A stretch of DNA of 64,000 nt from Pogostemon cablin (GCA_023678885.1 CM043001.1:9336092-9400091), one strand, 5' to 3'; positions 1 through 11,690 are shown, counted from the stretch's first letter. The notes: generated by a model not told the origin, from the sequence alone. Made by a program: numbers and translations.

Positions 1-325
1 TAGGATTTTCAGCTCATTATAAGTGTTAGATCCTACCCGATCAAGGTGATTTAACTAGGCTTAGTGATCCTCTTATAAACGTCTGCAGGTAATTAATTTG
101 GGTCTAGATAAATTAGTCACATAGTTAAACTGTTTGCCCGAGCATTACCAATTCTCCATTCTTGAATTCCAAATCGTTTTCTCTGCGTGATTTATTTTAT
201 TTGCATTAGTTTAATTATTTACTTTTACTTTTTATTAGTTAATTAATTATCTTTTCCAAAAACCCCCAGATTTGTCTTACATTGGATTATCATATAGAAT
301 TACTTGTTAAATTTATAACTTTCTT

Positions 326-694
326 GTGGGAACGATATTTCACTTGGTCACGTGCACTACAATCGATCCCTTATACTTGAGGGTAAAAGAAAATAGTGAT
401 CAAGTTCACTATGCAAAGTTTCTTAAGGAAATCATGTCCAAGAAGCGGAGTATTGGGGATAAGGAAACAGTGAACTTGACTGAGGAATGTAGTGCCATCA
501 TCCAGATAAAGTTGCAAGCCAAGCTAAAAGATCCGGGTAGTTTTACTATTCCTGTTCAGATTGGGAAGAACGCCACACGCCCTCTCATCCTCTTCTTGCC
601 CTCACTTTGTATCATCCACCCATCGGAGACGGAGATTTCGACGGAGATAAAGATTAAAGAGACGGAGTCCTCCAAAAGGGTTCTTTATTTTTAA
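326..694 (+). pseudogene. Gypsy gag-pro junction fragment in tandem unit 1
   Basis: An open frame of 122 codons. Residues about 30-80 (YAKFLKEIM, then LTEECSAIIQ and LKDPGSFTIP) match the conserved stretch just upstream of the aspartic protease in plant Athila/Tat-type Gypsy polyproteins. No nucleocapsid or protease active site is present, and the C-terminal 40 residues look unrelated. The flanking DNA is LTR-like, not internal-domain sequence, so this is a captured scrap carried by the tandem repeat, not a gene. The first methionine lies in LTR-like sequence and is probably not a real start. Confidence 0.7.
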
Positions 695-1549
695 TTATTT
701 ATTTTTGTTATTTTAGCACAATGGTTAGGGTTTATTACATCTTTGTGATTTGCCCCCATAAATCCATGGGCTAAGCTTCTTTGTTGGTAATGTTAGGGCT
801 TAATACAGTATTGACTATGTGATTTGATTTTGCCCTAGACTTGGATTTTGTTATTCTGTAGATTGTTTATTTCCTCATTGAAGAGGATATATTGAGACTT
901 CATATTATTGTGTTTTTGAGTTTTGATTCCTTTAATTAGTCATGACGGTATCACTGATTGATAATTAATAGGATTCTTTATTTCTGCATAATAATTATTG
1001 TTTCATGTGACAGTCTTAGGGGATTGGCCTATAATACCTAAGAGTGTTAGACAATCAATTTGGAATATTAATTACTCGGTAAAACATCATTATTAAGTAA
1101 TTAATAAGGAGACAAAAGGGTTAACAATCGCGTACCTAGAAAGGGAAGTCTAGTGCTCTAGCCTTAATTGGAATTTAGCATGAAGTACCTACAGAGGGAG
1201 AGGGAGTTAATTTCTTATTGATCTTAGGATTTTCAGCTCATTATAAGTGTTAGATCCTACCCGATCAAGGTGATTTAACTAGGTTTAGTGATCCTCTTAT
1301 AAACGTCTGCAGGTAATTAATTTGGGTCTAGATAAATTAGTCACATAGTTAAACTGTTTGCCCGAGCATTACCAATTCTCCATTCTTGAATTCCAAATCG
1401 TTTTCTCTGCGTGATTTATTTTATTTGCATTAGTTTAATTATTTACTTTTACTTTTTATTAGTTAATTAATTATCTTTTCCAAAAACCCCCAGATTTGTC
1501 TTACATTGGATTATCATATAGAATTACTTGTTAAATTTATAACTATCTT

Positions 1550-1918
1550 GTGGGAACGATATTTCACTTGGTCACGCGCACTACAATCGATCCCTTATAC
1601 TTGAGGGTAAAAGAAAATAGCGATCAAGTTCACTATGCAAAGTTTCTTAAGGAAATCATGTCCATGAAGCGAAGTATTGGGGATAAGGAAACAGTGAATT
1701 TGACTGAGGAATGTAGTGCCATCATCCAGAGGAAGTTGCCAGCCAAGCTAAAAGATCCGGGTAGTTTTACTATTCCTGTTCAGATTGGGAAGAACGCCAC
1801 ACGCCCTCTCATCCTCTTCTTGCCCTCACTTTGTATCATCCACCCATCGGAGACGGAGATTTCGACAGAGATTAAGATTAAAGAGACGGAGTCCTCCAAA
1901 AGAGTTCTTTATTTTTAA
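1550..1918 (+). pseudogene. Gypsy gag-pro junction fragment in tandem unit 2
   Basis: Second copy of the same 122-codon frame, exactly 1224 bases downstream of the first, differing at only a few residues (for example RKLPAK here against IKLQAK in copy 1). Copy 2 keeps the more family-typical KLP residues, so copy 1 has drifted further. The frame stays open in both units although neither can encode a working protein, as expected for a recent duplication. The third unit is cut off just before the gag-like part. Confidence 0.7.
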
Positions 1919-2851
1919 TTATTTATTTTTGTTATTTTAGCACAATGGTTAGGGTTTATTACATCTTTGTGATTTGCCCCCATAAATCCATGGGCTAAGC
2001 TTCTTTGTTGGTAATGTTAGGGCTTAATACAGTATTGACTATGTGATTTGATTTTGCCCTAGACTTGGATTTTGTTATTCTGCAGATTGTTTATTTCCTT
2101 ATTGAAGAGGATATTTTGAGACTTCATATTATTGTGTTTTTGAGTTTTGATTCCTTTAATTAGTCATGACGGTATCACTGATTGATAGTTAATAGGATTT
2201 TTTATTTCTGCATAATAATTGTTGTTTCATGTGACAGTCTTAGGGGATTGACCTATAATACCTAAGAGTGTTAGACAATCAATTTGGAATATTAATTACT
2301 CGATAAAACATCATTATTAAGTAATTAATAAGGAGACAAAAGGGTTAACAATCGCATACCTAGAAAGGGAAGTCTAGTGCTCTAGCCTTAATTGAAATTT
2401 AGCATGAAGTACCTATAGAGAGAGAGGGAGTTAATTTCTTATTGATCTTAGGATTTTCAGCTCATTATAAGTGTTAGATCCTACCCGATCAAGGTGATTT
2501 AACTAGGCTTAGTGATCCTCTTATAAACGTCTGCAGGTAATTAATTTGGGTCTAGATAAATTAGTTACATAGTTAAACTGTTTGCCCGAGCATTACCAAT
2601 TCTCCATTCTTGAATTCCAAATTGTTTTCTCTGCGTGATTTATTTTATTTGCATTAGTTTAATTATTTACTTTTACTTTTTATTAGTTAATTAATTATCT
2701 TTTCCAAAAACCCCCAGATTTGTCTTACATTGGAATTATCATATAGAATTACTTGTTAAATTTATAACTATCTTGTGGGAATGATATTTCACTTGGTCAC
2801 GCGCACTACAATCGATCCCTTATACTTGAGGGTAAAAGAAAATAACGATCA

Positions 2852-3785
2852 AGTTCTTGGATATTTTATTTATTTCTGGGATCATCATCACATACGCAAC
2901 ATCATCCGGGAAGGCAGAAGGAGAAGACAGATTGGGAACGCAGATTAGAGAAGGAGTTCCACCATGAAGAACACGGTTTTATATTCTAATTTATTTTGAA
3001 TTTAATTTTGATTATGTAATTTCGTTTCCAGTCCGAGGGTTGTGAACCTCCCATGAATTATTTATTTTAATTGTTTGAATTTTATATTGCCAACTTTTAT
3101 ATAAATTTATTCTATTACATGCTTTGATGTTCTTAATAGTACTTTGATAATTATTTTAGTCTGGCCATCTAATTTAATTATTTAATTTTTTAACGCTATT
3201 TCATGATCCACAATCCGTAATTGTTGTGAGGAGTGAATTAAGTAGCAAATAGAGATAATTCCCTGTAGGTGTAATAGGGTCTAGGTTGTATGATTCCTAG
3301 CCGGTTTTCATAGCCTAGTAATTCTATGTTTGGAGTCTTAATGCATTTGCGAGTTCGAATCCATAGGGTCACTCGTAAATAGTTCAATTTAGTGGTCGTA
3401 CCCTAATTGATGATCTTAAGAACATCCGGGTTAATTTGGTCGTACCATTAGCCTAGGGATTTGCGTTTGTATAATTGTTTGCATGTTTAATTCTTGCGAT
3501 TTATGAATTAGGATATGGGAGGGGATCAAATCCTTGGACTAGGTTGTTATTTTATTTGTTCTATTATTTAATTTTATGTTTGTTATTTTAATTAATTATT
3601 TTCATGTTTATTAGTTGTTAATTCAATCCAAACCCCCCCCTCCGGTTACTCATTTGAAAACACATAAATTCAATTTAAATTTAATTACTTCCTTGGGTTC
3701 GACCCGTACTCATCCTACTATATTTTAGTGGATTTGTTCAGAAATTTTATAAGTATTATTTTTGGGTGCCGGCGACAGCACATCA
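2852..3785 (+). repeat. 3' part of a Gypsy LTR (family W, copy 1)
   Basis: This matches, by eye at roughly 75-80%, the right-hand LTR at about 6640-7571. Shared blocks include 'acatgctttgatgtt', 'ctacaatccgtaattgttgt', 'agataattccct' and 'gagttcgaatcca'. It ends in GACAGCACATCA, then AATTT and a primer-site-like TGGCGCCC. The 5' part of the LTR is missing; the tandem array abuts it at 2851. Confidence 0.7.
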
Positions 3786-3790
3786 AATTT

Positions 3791-3798
3791 TGGCGCCC
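3791..3798 (+). other. Truncated primer-binding site (tRNA-Asp type)
   Basis: TGGCGCCC follows the LTR end CATCA by five bases. Plant Athila/Tat elements use a tRNA-Asp site beginning TGGCGCCGTTGCC. Only the first seven bases survive; sequence matching the middle of the same LTR family follows at once, which marks a deletion or recombination junction. Confidence 0.6.
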
Positions 3799-5310
3799 CT
3801 TTATGTTGTAAAATTGATGAGAAACAGGCTATTTTGTGCAGGAAATTCGTGCGGCCAGATAGGCTGACACTGACCCCCTCAGTGTTAGAAGGGACTGACG
3901 AAAATTCAGAATACTTAAGGAAAGTCCAGCTGGAAAATTCTCAAATATTTTCTCATGTTCCTGCGATTAAGTTGTTGGATTGTATACTAAAAGTCTAGCT
4001 TTAGTATGAACAATGTCATAACAATATTTGAAATGAGAATAATTGATCAAATGATTGCATCTTATAATTTATTTTATATGCATGATGCAATAGTCCATTT
4101 ACTTTATACTGTAGATAATATGTTGTGCGACAACACGCAGAAGATCATATTATCGGTTTCCTTATAAAGTATAAACAGATGCTCACAACTGAGATAGACG
4201 GGGACTCTCTATCGGTATGGTTGTAGTGTGATTTGGTATTAGCTTGTCTTGGCTATAGAATCACATTAGTGCACTTATGTGTATTGAGCAGGACCGCCTG
4301 AGATCGTTCGACTTATACTGACTTATAGAAGAACTTGATCTCTGTTATTATGGAAGTTCGTGCTCTTAATCCCTATACAATAACCTCGACACGTAGGGCA
4401 GTATGTATTTCTTTGATTCATCAATGGGTGAGATTTATAAGTATTAAATCAACAAACTTGGTGAGTTGGAAAATAGTGTTGTATCTATGGTGTGCTGTTG
4501 ATTGTAGAAGGAATCCATGTCCGACATAGGTTGATGATGTCCCCTTGAGGAGCTCATAAGGTTTATCATGTAAATCTTGCAAGTGGATTAATTTCCGGCA
4601 TGATAATAAGGTTGAGTGGTACTACTCTCGGATAAGATATTAATTAATTTGAGTTGTCAGTAACTTAATTAATTAATGGACATTGTATATCTTAAACATG
4701 GGGAGACCATCGGGCTTATAATAAGGAGCCCAGAACATAATTTTGGGATTGGACGGGTAGTGCAGTAATAATATTTTAGTGGACTATATTATTATTATTG
4801 GATTTAATTAAAAGCTTTGGGCTAAGCTTGGTTAATTAAATTCAATTGAGGCCCAATCCAATTTCTCCTCCTGGTCCCTGCTGTAGCCCAGTATATAAGT
4901 GAACTCAGCTTCCTGGAACCCTAAGAAATTCCTGCGCCTCTTTTAGTGTGAGAAGGGAAAGAAGCAGATTGAGAGATCCTGCAGACTGTTGCCCACACAA
5001 CAGCAGGATCACACTTGGGACATACAGTAGAAGATCAGAGGTAGTTCTCTACAGATCATCCTCTACACCAACCCAGAAGTACGGTAAATAATTATTTTTG
5101 CTTCCGCTGAATTTTGTTTTACTGTTAATCCTAACAGATCACGTTGAACCGCACGATCCAATTGCCAACATAAGTCAGCTAAAATCAGGCCTGTATCATG
5201 TGGAAAAGTCACGATGGATTAGTCAACAAGAAAAGAAGAGATTCTGGAGATATTTTTGGAAGAAACAGATAAGGAAAGAGATCAAGCAGATTACTTAGGG
5301 ATCAAGACAC
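3799..5310 (+). repeat. Second, internal W-family LTR segment (split by solo LTR)
   Basis: After removal of the solo LTR at 3973-5170, this segment aligns with 6322-6620 (shared 'cctttatgttgtaaaattgatgag', 'actgaccccctcagtgt' and 'catgtggaaaagtcacgatgg'). It is mid-LTR sequence lying directly after a primer site, where internal domain should be, so the element is rearranged. The 78-codon frame at 3762-3998 crosses the junction and is not a gene. Confidence 0.65.
3973..5170 (+). mobile_element. Solo LTR of a Copia-like retrotransposon
   Basis: The 1198-base block begins TGTTGG and ends CCAACA, a perfect 6-base inverted terminus, and is flanked by the direct repeat TAAGT (3968-3972 and 5171-5175). 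The related sequence at about 6490-6510 has a single TAAGT and no insert, so it serves as an empty site. A TATA-like 'agtatataagtg' lies near 4890, followed by a leader-like region, consistent with promoter and R-U5. There is no primer site or coding sequence, so LTR-LTR recombination has removed the interior. Assignment to Copia rests on the TGTTGG/CCAACA ends and general look and is less certain than the solo-LTR call. Confidence 0.85.
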
Positions 5311-6210
5311 ATATATGAACCTTAAATCCCCATTTTTTCTTTGAATCTTCCGTTTGAACCCTTCATTACTTTGCAATGTGTGAATCTCTAAATACGTTAA
5401 TGTTATTGAAGTTGAAAGGAGTTGTGAAAAAAATAGATGGTTGAGAGGAAAAAGAGAAAATGAAGAAAGAAACATGAAAGTAAGGAAAGAAGAATGGAAA
5501 GTTGAAAAAATAAAAAAAAGGAGAGAAAAGGAAGGAAGGTTGGATGAAAAAAAAAAGAAAAATAAAAGAGAAAAGGAAAAAGGTGTTGCTGAAATTGTTT
5601 GTGTTGAGTTGTTAATTATCTAGCAAACAATGATTCTCTTAAGTGTGACACCTGCTGTTCCAAATCTTGAAAAGGAGCAGGTGTGGGGAGGTTTTAAGTG
5701 TAAGAAAAATAATGTGTTGAAAGGAAAATTTGGGGATGATGATGGATGTTGTGACTTTTAGAGATCACATGTTGAGAAGTGTGCATTTAGCCATTTTTAT
5801 CTCTCTTTTTATCTCACCTCGACCTTAAGCCCCATTACAACTCAATCAAAGACCCTTTGATTATTGCACATGATTCGTCTAATATTGGTGGAGAATTGAT
5901 TTGGGAGCAAGCTTATGGTAATGACTTTTCTTGTTCAATTGATGAGTGATCTTGCTACCTACATCATCATATATTTGAGTGCTATTGAGTGAATCTTTGT
6001 GAGGCCATGGAATTTTGAAAATTTTTGAAGCCATGAAATTTGCAAGCTTTAAGCGAAGAGTCATGTTTCATTTAGTTTCGAATGCTGATTGGTTGCTTGT
6101 CTCTGAAGTGTGTAACTTACATTTGCCTTGATTGATAAGGTTCCTTAATTTTCTATTCTCTTTGGTATTGATTTGCTTGAGGACAAGCAAAGTTTAGGTG
6201 AGGGGAGATT
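5311..6210 (+). mobile_element. 3' internal tail and polypurine tract of Gypsy element W
   Basis: Untranslated region upstream of a Gypsy 3' LTR. Just before the LTR is 'gcttgaggacaagcaaagttta' followed by the purine run GGTGAGGGGAGATT (about 6197-6210), the usual plant Gypsy arrangement before the polypurine tract. A strongly purine-rich stretch at about 5437-5585 opens a 60-codon Lys/Glu/Arg-rich frame by composition alone. No gag or pol remains. Confidence 0.65.
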
Positions 6211-7571
6211 TGATAAGTCATAATTTAACATAATTATTTGGTTGAAATTCATGTTTATTTGATTAACTTATGTGCTTATTAGGGTGCTAAATTGACTTAT
6301 ATTGTCTATGGTTATTTGAGGCCTTTATGTTGTAAAATTGATGAGAAATGGGCTGTTTTTGTGTAGGAAATTCGTGCTGCCAGATTGACCGACACTGACC
6401 CCCTCAGTGTCAGAAGGGACTGATGAAAATTAAGAATATTTAAGGAAAGTCCAGCTGGAAAATTCTCAAATATTTTCTCATGTTCCAGCGATTAAGTCAT
6501 CTTAAATCAGGCCCGTATCATGTGGAAAAGTCACGATGGATTAGTCAACAAGATAAAAAGAGATCTCGAGATATTTTAGGAAAAGATAAGGAAAGAAATC
6601 AAGATTACTTTGGGAACAAGATAGAGATATTTTAGGGAGGAATATACACGATATTTTGGGGGGATGGAAGAGAAAAGAACGTGAGAAGCAGAAAGATCCC
6701 CAGGAGAATTAACGTGAAGTTCAAGAAGCATCGACACAATCGGTTTTTATTATTTTAATCTCATTTTTGTTATGACACATGCGGGGCTAATCCCCTTTTC
6801 TAGTTTAGGATTCGTGAACCTCCTGTTGAATTATTAATTCAATTATTTAGGATTTTTATGTTGAATCTTGTGTGCAAGCTTATTTTATTACATGCTTTGA
6901 TGTTCCTTATAGTAATTTGATAATTATTTTGGCCTGATCAACTAGATTAATTATTTAATTGCTTACTGTTATTCTATGAACTACAATCCGTAATTGTTGT
7001 ATGAATTGGATTAAGTAACAAATAGAGATAATTCCCTCTAGGTGTAATAAAATCTAGGTTGTATGGTACCTAGCCGGATTTCGTAGCCTAGTAATCCTAT
7101 GTTTATTTTGTTAATGCGTTTATGAGTTCGAATCCACAGGGTCACTCATAGATAGTTCAATTTAGTGGTCGTACCTTAGTTGATAAACGTAAGAACATTC
7201 AGGTTGATTGGTCGTACCGTCAATCTAGGAATTTGAATTTGTGCAATAGATTAGATGATTAATTCAGATAATTAATTAATTTAGTAAACGGGAGGGGATC
7301 GACATCCTAGACTAGGTTTTCATCACTTGATAAATTTAATTATTAATTTTTATCTACTCTGAAAATTTAATATTAAGACAATTCATTATTTGCTCAATTT
7401 ATGATTTTTCTGCAATCAAAATCCCCCCTATTTTTATTTAATATGTTTGAATCACTTTAATTTAATTAAAGTTCGTTGACTCTCTTGGGTTCGACCCTAC
7501 CTGCTACTATACTACGTAATAGAGTGAGTTGGAAATAAATTATATTTTGGTACGCTTGCGACAGCATATCA
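6211..7571 (+). repeat. 3' LTR of Gypsy element W
   Basis: The 1361-base block starts TGATAAG right after the polypurine tract and ends GCATATCA, giving TGATA/TATCA inverted ends. Its 3' third matches the truncated LTR copy at 2852-3785. The terminal part has the plant Gypsy stretch 'cttgggttcgaccct'. Confidence 0.75.
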
Positions 7572-8576
7572 GAACGCACTCAATCAATAATCAAGATATG
7601 TATTTAGACTCTATATAAAAATTAATGATGCACAAAACAACTCTGAGTATGAATTAAAAATACATAATCTTATTTAAAATGAACCACAAGTAGTGTAGTA
7701 CGGAGTATACACACAGAAGTTCAATTAACTTATAAAACCTTCATAAACCCTAGAACTACCAAAGCTGTTGATTGATCGAAGTACAATCATGGTGGCTGGA
7801 TAGATCTTACCCATATTCTTGAAAATTACAAGATAAATTAAGATGCGAAGTAAACTCTAGATGCGGGCACCGTCGCGTCTCTCTTTGTCTTGAATCTGCA
7901 CTTGGTTATTACTTGGTTCGACAGACGAATCTCTCTCCACAACTCCGTGGATGGTGGTAGGATTTCGGATGTTGTGTAGAATGAAGTGGTGGTGAACTTC
8001 CTTTCCCTTGCATAGGGTCTTCCTTTTATACTTGGGAGCTCTCTTTATGGACCTATGATGGGTTTTTTGAGCGAAAACACGCACTGAAGGTGTAAAAATA
8101 TGGATCTGAACGTGTCCAGCGCATCGGTTCGACCAAAACCCCTGGTCAAATAGGTTAAGACTGGTTGATTCACATGTCTAATCGACCTGTATAGCACTGG
8201 CAGATAGCCGGTTCTACCCGAATGGCAGGCCGAATAGGGTGCTTCGTGATCGAACTGTATCTGCGAAAACTTATGCTTCTAGTTCGACCATGGTTTGACC
8301 ACTGTGCTTTAGTCGAACCACAGTGTCGTGGTCGAACCATACTTCTGACGCCTCTCTTCACCTGGAATGCTAGTCGAACCACTTTGTTGTTAGTCGAACC
8401 ACATCCTGACTTGGTCGAACCGGGTGCCTTCAACACCCTTTCTCTGGTTTCGATCACTTCTAATCCATTTTCCTTCGAAAATCCACTCAAACAGACTCAA
8501 ACACACCTGATTCATGACTTTCTACAATACAACTTGATTTATCTTGACTTAAGATCAAATCTTACATCATTATCAC
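7572..8576 (-). repeat. Partial LTR, family X, minus orientation
   Basis: Read on the minus strand it starts TGATAATGATGTAAG at 8576 and runs leftwards. On that strand the stretch around 8060-7860 matches plus-strand 52990-53190: a 'gtccataaagagaag' block and a later 'acggagttgt.gagagagatt' block. The U5 end is missing; the LTR is cut at 7572 by the W LTR. No coding sequence. Short minus-strand frames here are chance frames. Confidence 0.65.
8120..8425. repeat. Array of GGTCGAAC / GTTCGACC motifs in the X LTR
   Basis: Short motifs of the form TCGAACC or TTCGACC recur about ten times at irregular 15-45 base spacing (for example near 8125, 8282, 8314, 8330, 8374, 8393 and 8413). The same motif class fills the equivalent part of the X LTR at 52700-52960 in the opposite orientation. 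Spacing is too irregular for a simple tandem repeat. Confidence 0.75.
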
Positions 8577-8636
8577 ACGAATCAGAGCTCAAAACACATG
8601 AATTTACACACTCATCACCCATATAAACTTAAAACT

Positions 8637-8835
8637 ACGGTTGTACCTATTTGGATCCGTGTGTTTGAGTTATTGTTTGAACTATGGGCACAGAGAATGC
8701 TTAAGTCTGTTGCTTCTGCTGTTGGAACTCCGTTACGTACTAACGACCATGCCTTGAGCAGGTCATTGGGAAGATTTGCTCGTGTTCTAGTCGAGATGGA
8801 TTTAATTGAGAGCAAATTTCTAGAATCCATAGAAC
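8637..8835 (+). pseudogene. DUF4283/zinc-knuckle-type ORF fragment
   Basis: An open frame (about 8598-8891) whose middle reads PIWIRVFELLFELW, then SVASAVGTPLRTND and GRFARVLVEMDL. That is the order of motifs between the DUF4283 domain and the CCHC zinc knuckle in plant ORF1-like proteins of LINE-type elements and related genes. Only this roughly 65-residue block is present; the N-terminal DUF4283 part and the knuckle are missing. The same block occurs less well preserved at about 11340-11530. It abuts the reversed X LTR, which may have truncated it. Confidence 0.55.
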
Positions 8836-8889
8836 TTGTCAATCAACAAATTAGTATTTTAATTAATTACGTTTATAGTAATATAAATT

Positions 8890-9850
8890 GAAACCAACAA
8901 TTCAACTGACTTTCCAATTTGCCATGTCCGCTGGTAATCATGTCCATTGATAATTTTTTTTCTTGTTTCTTTAATTTTTTATGTCCACTGACTCTATTTT
9001 CTTTAATTTGTCGTGTCCGCCAATTAGATTTTCATTTTTCTTTAATTTTCTCATTTTTCTTTAATTTGCCATTTCTTTTCTAATTTTCTTCTTAATTCTT
9101 ATCAAGATTATGTAACAAAAATCCTTAGAAAATGAATATCACCCTAAAAACCCTAAAAGATATTATAGCAAAAAATATACCCTAAATATTTGTACATATT
9201 AAAAAAGAAAATCCAATTTTTTATAAGTTGATATCTATAAAACATTGCTGTTAACATAGTTCTTTTCTTTCATACATATATCATACCTATAATTATATAT
9301 ATGTGTGCAGTGATTTATTGAGAAAATAAATAAAAGTTTTTTTTCTTCATGTCTGGTGAATGGTGATGCTAGTGTTAAAAAGAATTATGAGGATTATGGA
9401 CGGACATATCTCGTGGATATCAAAAGGACATTGGACGTTTTATGAAATAATAAAAAATCAATGAAAAAATAAATCAAATTCTTCGGCGGACAAGCAACGA
9501 AAGAAGGAATTTAGCTTGAGGACATGCAAACATATCTAATTCAACGGCGGACAAGCAATTAAAGACAGATCATAACGGCGGACATACAATTATATATCAA
9601 ATTCTTCAGCGGACATACTCATACATACATAATTTATTGACAAATATGGAAATACTTATCAAATTTATTGGAGAACACGCTAATTATGGCTTAATTGATA
9701 CTCGGACATACAATTATGCAGCAATTTTATCAGCAGACACGTTTTGTAAGCCTTAATTGAGGTGACAGGCATGCAATTTTTTCGGCGGATACGCAAATAT
9801 CAAACACATATTTTGCGGACATATACTAAATACATATATCTATGCAAAGA
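8890..9850. repeat. Repeat with GCGGACA motifs in opposite orientations
   Basis: At 8920-9030 four motifs of the form (C/A)TGTCC(G/A)C lie on the plus strand. From 9395 to 9830 about ten motifs close to GGCGGACA(T/A)(G/A)C occur in the other sense, spaced 25-60 bases. This inverted subterminal-motif layout is typical of non-autonomous DNA transposons. I could not define terminal inverted repeats or a target duplication. There is no coding frame. Confidence 0.45.
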
Positions 9851-11079
9851 AAATATTTTTTAAACAAATTAACATTAATTTTAAGACTGGAAAATCCCAA
9901 ATTTGTGCAAAAAAATGAATTAATAACACTAATTTACATATAATAACAACACCACATTAATTTTTGCCAAATTGATATTTGTAAAATTTGAACATATATA
10001 GACACCCTAAACCCTAATTCACAATTACCTGATCATCCATGGAAGATCTGCCTATATGTTCAACGAGAAGAGGATGACTAGTGACTACCCGTGGACGTTC
10101 GGTGGCTGAAATCGTGAGAAAGAGAGCACTCAACCCTGTGTCCGATGAGGAAGAACAAGAGAGAGAGAGAGAGAAAGAGTGAAGAGGGGAAATTGTTTCA
10201 ACATGCACTCCCCAATTTCAAACAAATTAAATAGGTCAAAGATTCTTCCTCAATTTCAATGCAAATTTAAGAGGAAAAAAGTAACTGTCAAAACCCACTT
10301 TTCTGAAAATTCATCAAAGGGTCTGACATGTGTATGGGGGTAGTTCAGGAATTGTAATGAAATAGTTGGCAAAATTTGATGGTTTTACATGTGGGCCAAG
10401 TTGATGTCTCATTTTTCAAAGTGGGCAATATGACTGGTGTCCCTTAGTAATATCATGTCAATATAGAGACAATCTCTTTGTAGATATTTCAGGCATTTTT
10501 AAAAATATGATTAAAATGCGTTGACAAAATAAATTGATAAAATCTGATCGGGCAAGTTATCATTTACACATTATTTTAATGTGTGTTGTACGCTGCAAGT
10601 TTTGGCACTGTCATGGGTTTGGCATTTTCATAATTGCTTCTATCGCACTGCACTAGCTAAATTCGGCTCCTACAACCATAATATAAAACTTGAGCACTCT
10701 TCCCCTAGTCTTACGCGACTGCCGTTTATCTAAAATGGCATCTCCGCAGAAGGGATTGAGTACCATAGCTGGGACACCAAGCAATCTAACCCCCATAAGC
10801 ACCGTTCGCCAACTGTTCACCAACCTCCAATAGGGTCTCAAGCGTGGGCCTCCATTTAAAGCATACCATATAAACAAACCCACACACCATCACCATCTCA
10901 CCCAACTCCAGATCCTTCGGCCTCCATGTCTTTTCTATACGGAACTCACTGCCAGTCACTATCTTCTCAAGAGAACTCCACTGACCATTCCGAGCCCTCC
11001 AAAGATAAAATAAATAATGTTTGTGTGTTGTCATTCCTTTCCCCTAATAATGCAGCCGTAGTAGGCATCCAGGATGGGG
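9851..11079. other. No recognisable gene
   Basis: AT-rich to 10640 with a GA-dinucleotide run near 10155-10180. The stretch 10640-11030 is less AT-rich and has open frames on both strands (76-83 codons); none shows a domain I recognise. This could be upstream coding or 5' sequence of the DUF4283-type pseudogene that follows, but that is inference. Confidence 0.3.
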
Positions 11080-11690
11080 ATAAGAACCAGGAATGGAGGT
11101 GGTCTCTGGGTGGATTTTTTGCAGGACATTTTTGGGTGATAAAATTATGTCAGACATCACTAGAAAGTGGGGATTAGAGGTCAAGACGTTTCACCACAAA
11201 GTGGGTGGTTTGTATTCCGATTGAGTAGTGAGGATGATATCCATTTGGTTCTGCGAACTGGACCATATTCCTATTTTGGGAGATACCTAATGCTTAATAG
11301 AATACCCCCTCGATTTTAGTTCGATCATCAAGGAATGTCGAAGATCCCATTTTGGGTGAAATTTCCTTTGCTACCTTTGGAATTCTGGAGTACAGAAATT
11401 CTGAGCTGTCTGGCCTCTGCGGTGGACTACCCTATTTGTACGGACTACGTCACGGCAACGAAAGACATAGTCTCATATGCGCGGATCTTGATTGAGATTG
11501 ATCTATTGCAGCCGGTGTTGGAAGAGATTTGGGTTAATACCTCGTGCGGCAGTTTCAAGCAGAAGATTATCTATGAATTTCTTCCAACTTTCTGCCTCAG
11601 ATGCGCTTATCTATGCCACTATCCTTACGACTGTCCATTAAGAGAGCCACCAGACATGGAGCCACGATGAAAATCCCACGTGGGTATCCA
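11080..11690 (+). pseudogene. DUF4283 + CCHC zinc-knuckle ORF, frameshifted
   Basis: Translation in shifting frames gives a DUF4283-like start (WSLGGFFAGHFW, residues typical of the 'GYFAG' block), a stop at about 11175, then an open frame 11335-11670 with PFWVKFPLLPLEFW, YARILIEIDL and a zinc knuckle CLRCAYLCHYPYDC (C-x2-C-x4-H-x4-C intact). Family members are nucleic-acid-binding ORF1 proteins of plant LINE-type elements or relatives. At least one frameshift and stops at about 11175 and 11223 break it. It runs up to the CACTA-like left end at about 11725; the right flank at 23744 may be its continuation, which would make CACTA an insertion into it (unproven). Confidence 0.6.

Larger units (their letters stand above)
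1..2851 (+). repeat. Tandem array, about 2.3 copies of a 1.22-kb unit
   Basis: Three near-identical starts (TAGGATTTTCAGCTC) occur at 1, 1226 and about 2448, so the period is about 1224 bases. By eye the copies differ by only 1-2%. The third copy breaks off at about 2851, after GATCAAGTTC, and the array runs off the left edge of the window. Each unit is LTR-like: it has the 'cctagaaaggg' and 'cttgtgggaacgatatttcacttggtc' stretches typical of plant Gypsy LTR ends, plus a small gag-pro ORF scrap. Unequal recombination between LTRs of a non-autonomous Gypsy element is the likely origin (inference). Confidence 0.85.

Noticed and set aside
3762..3998. 78-codon open frame
   Set aside because: It crosses the LTR end, the primer site and the solo-LTR border; no real gene would.
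5441..5623. 60-codon Lys/Glu/Arg-rich open frame
   Set aside because: It lies in a purine-rich tract of the Gypsy untranslated region; openness follows from composition and there is no family.
8170..8626. Overlapping frames of 106 (minus) and 134 (plus) codons
   Set aside because: Both fall in the X LTR motif array, whose repeated GTTCGACC words keep several frames open.
10653..11034. Two overlapping minus-strand frames (76 and 82 codons)
   Set aside because: Considered as a LINE RNase H or reverse transcriptase fragment, but no motif is convincing.
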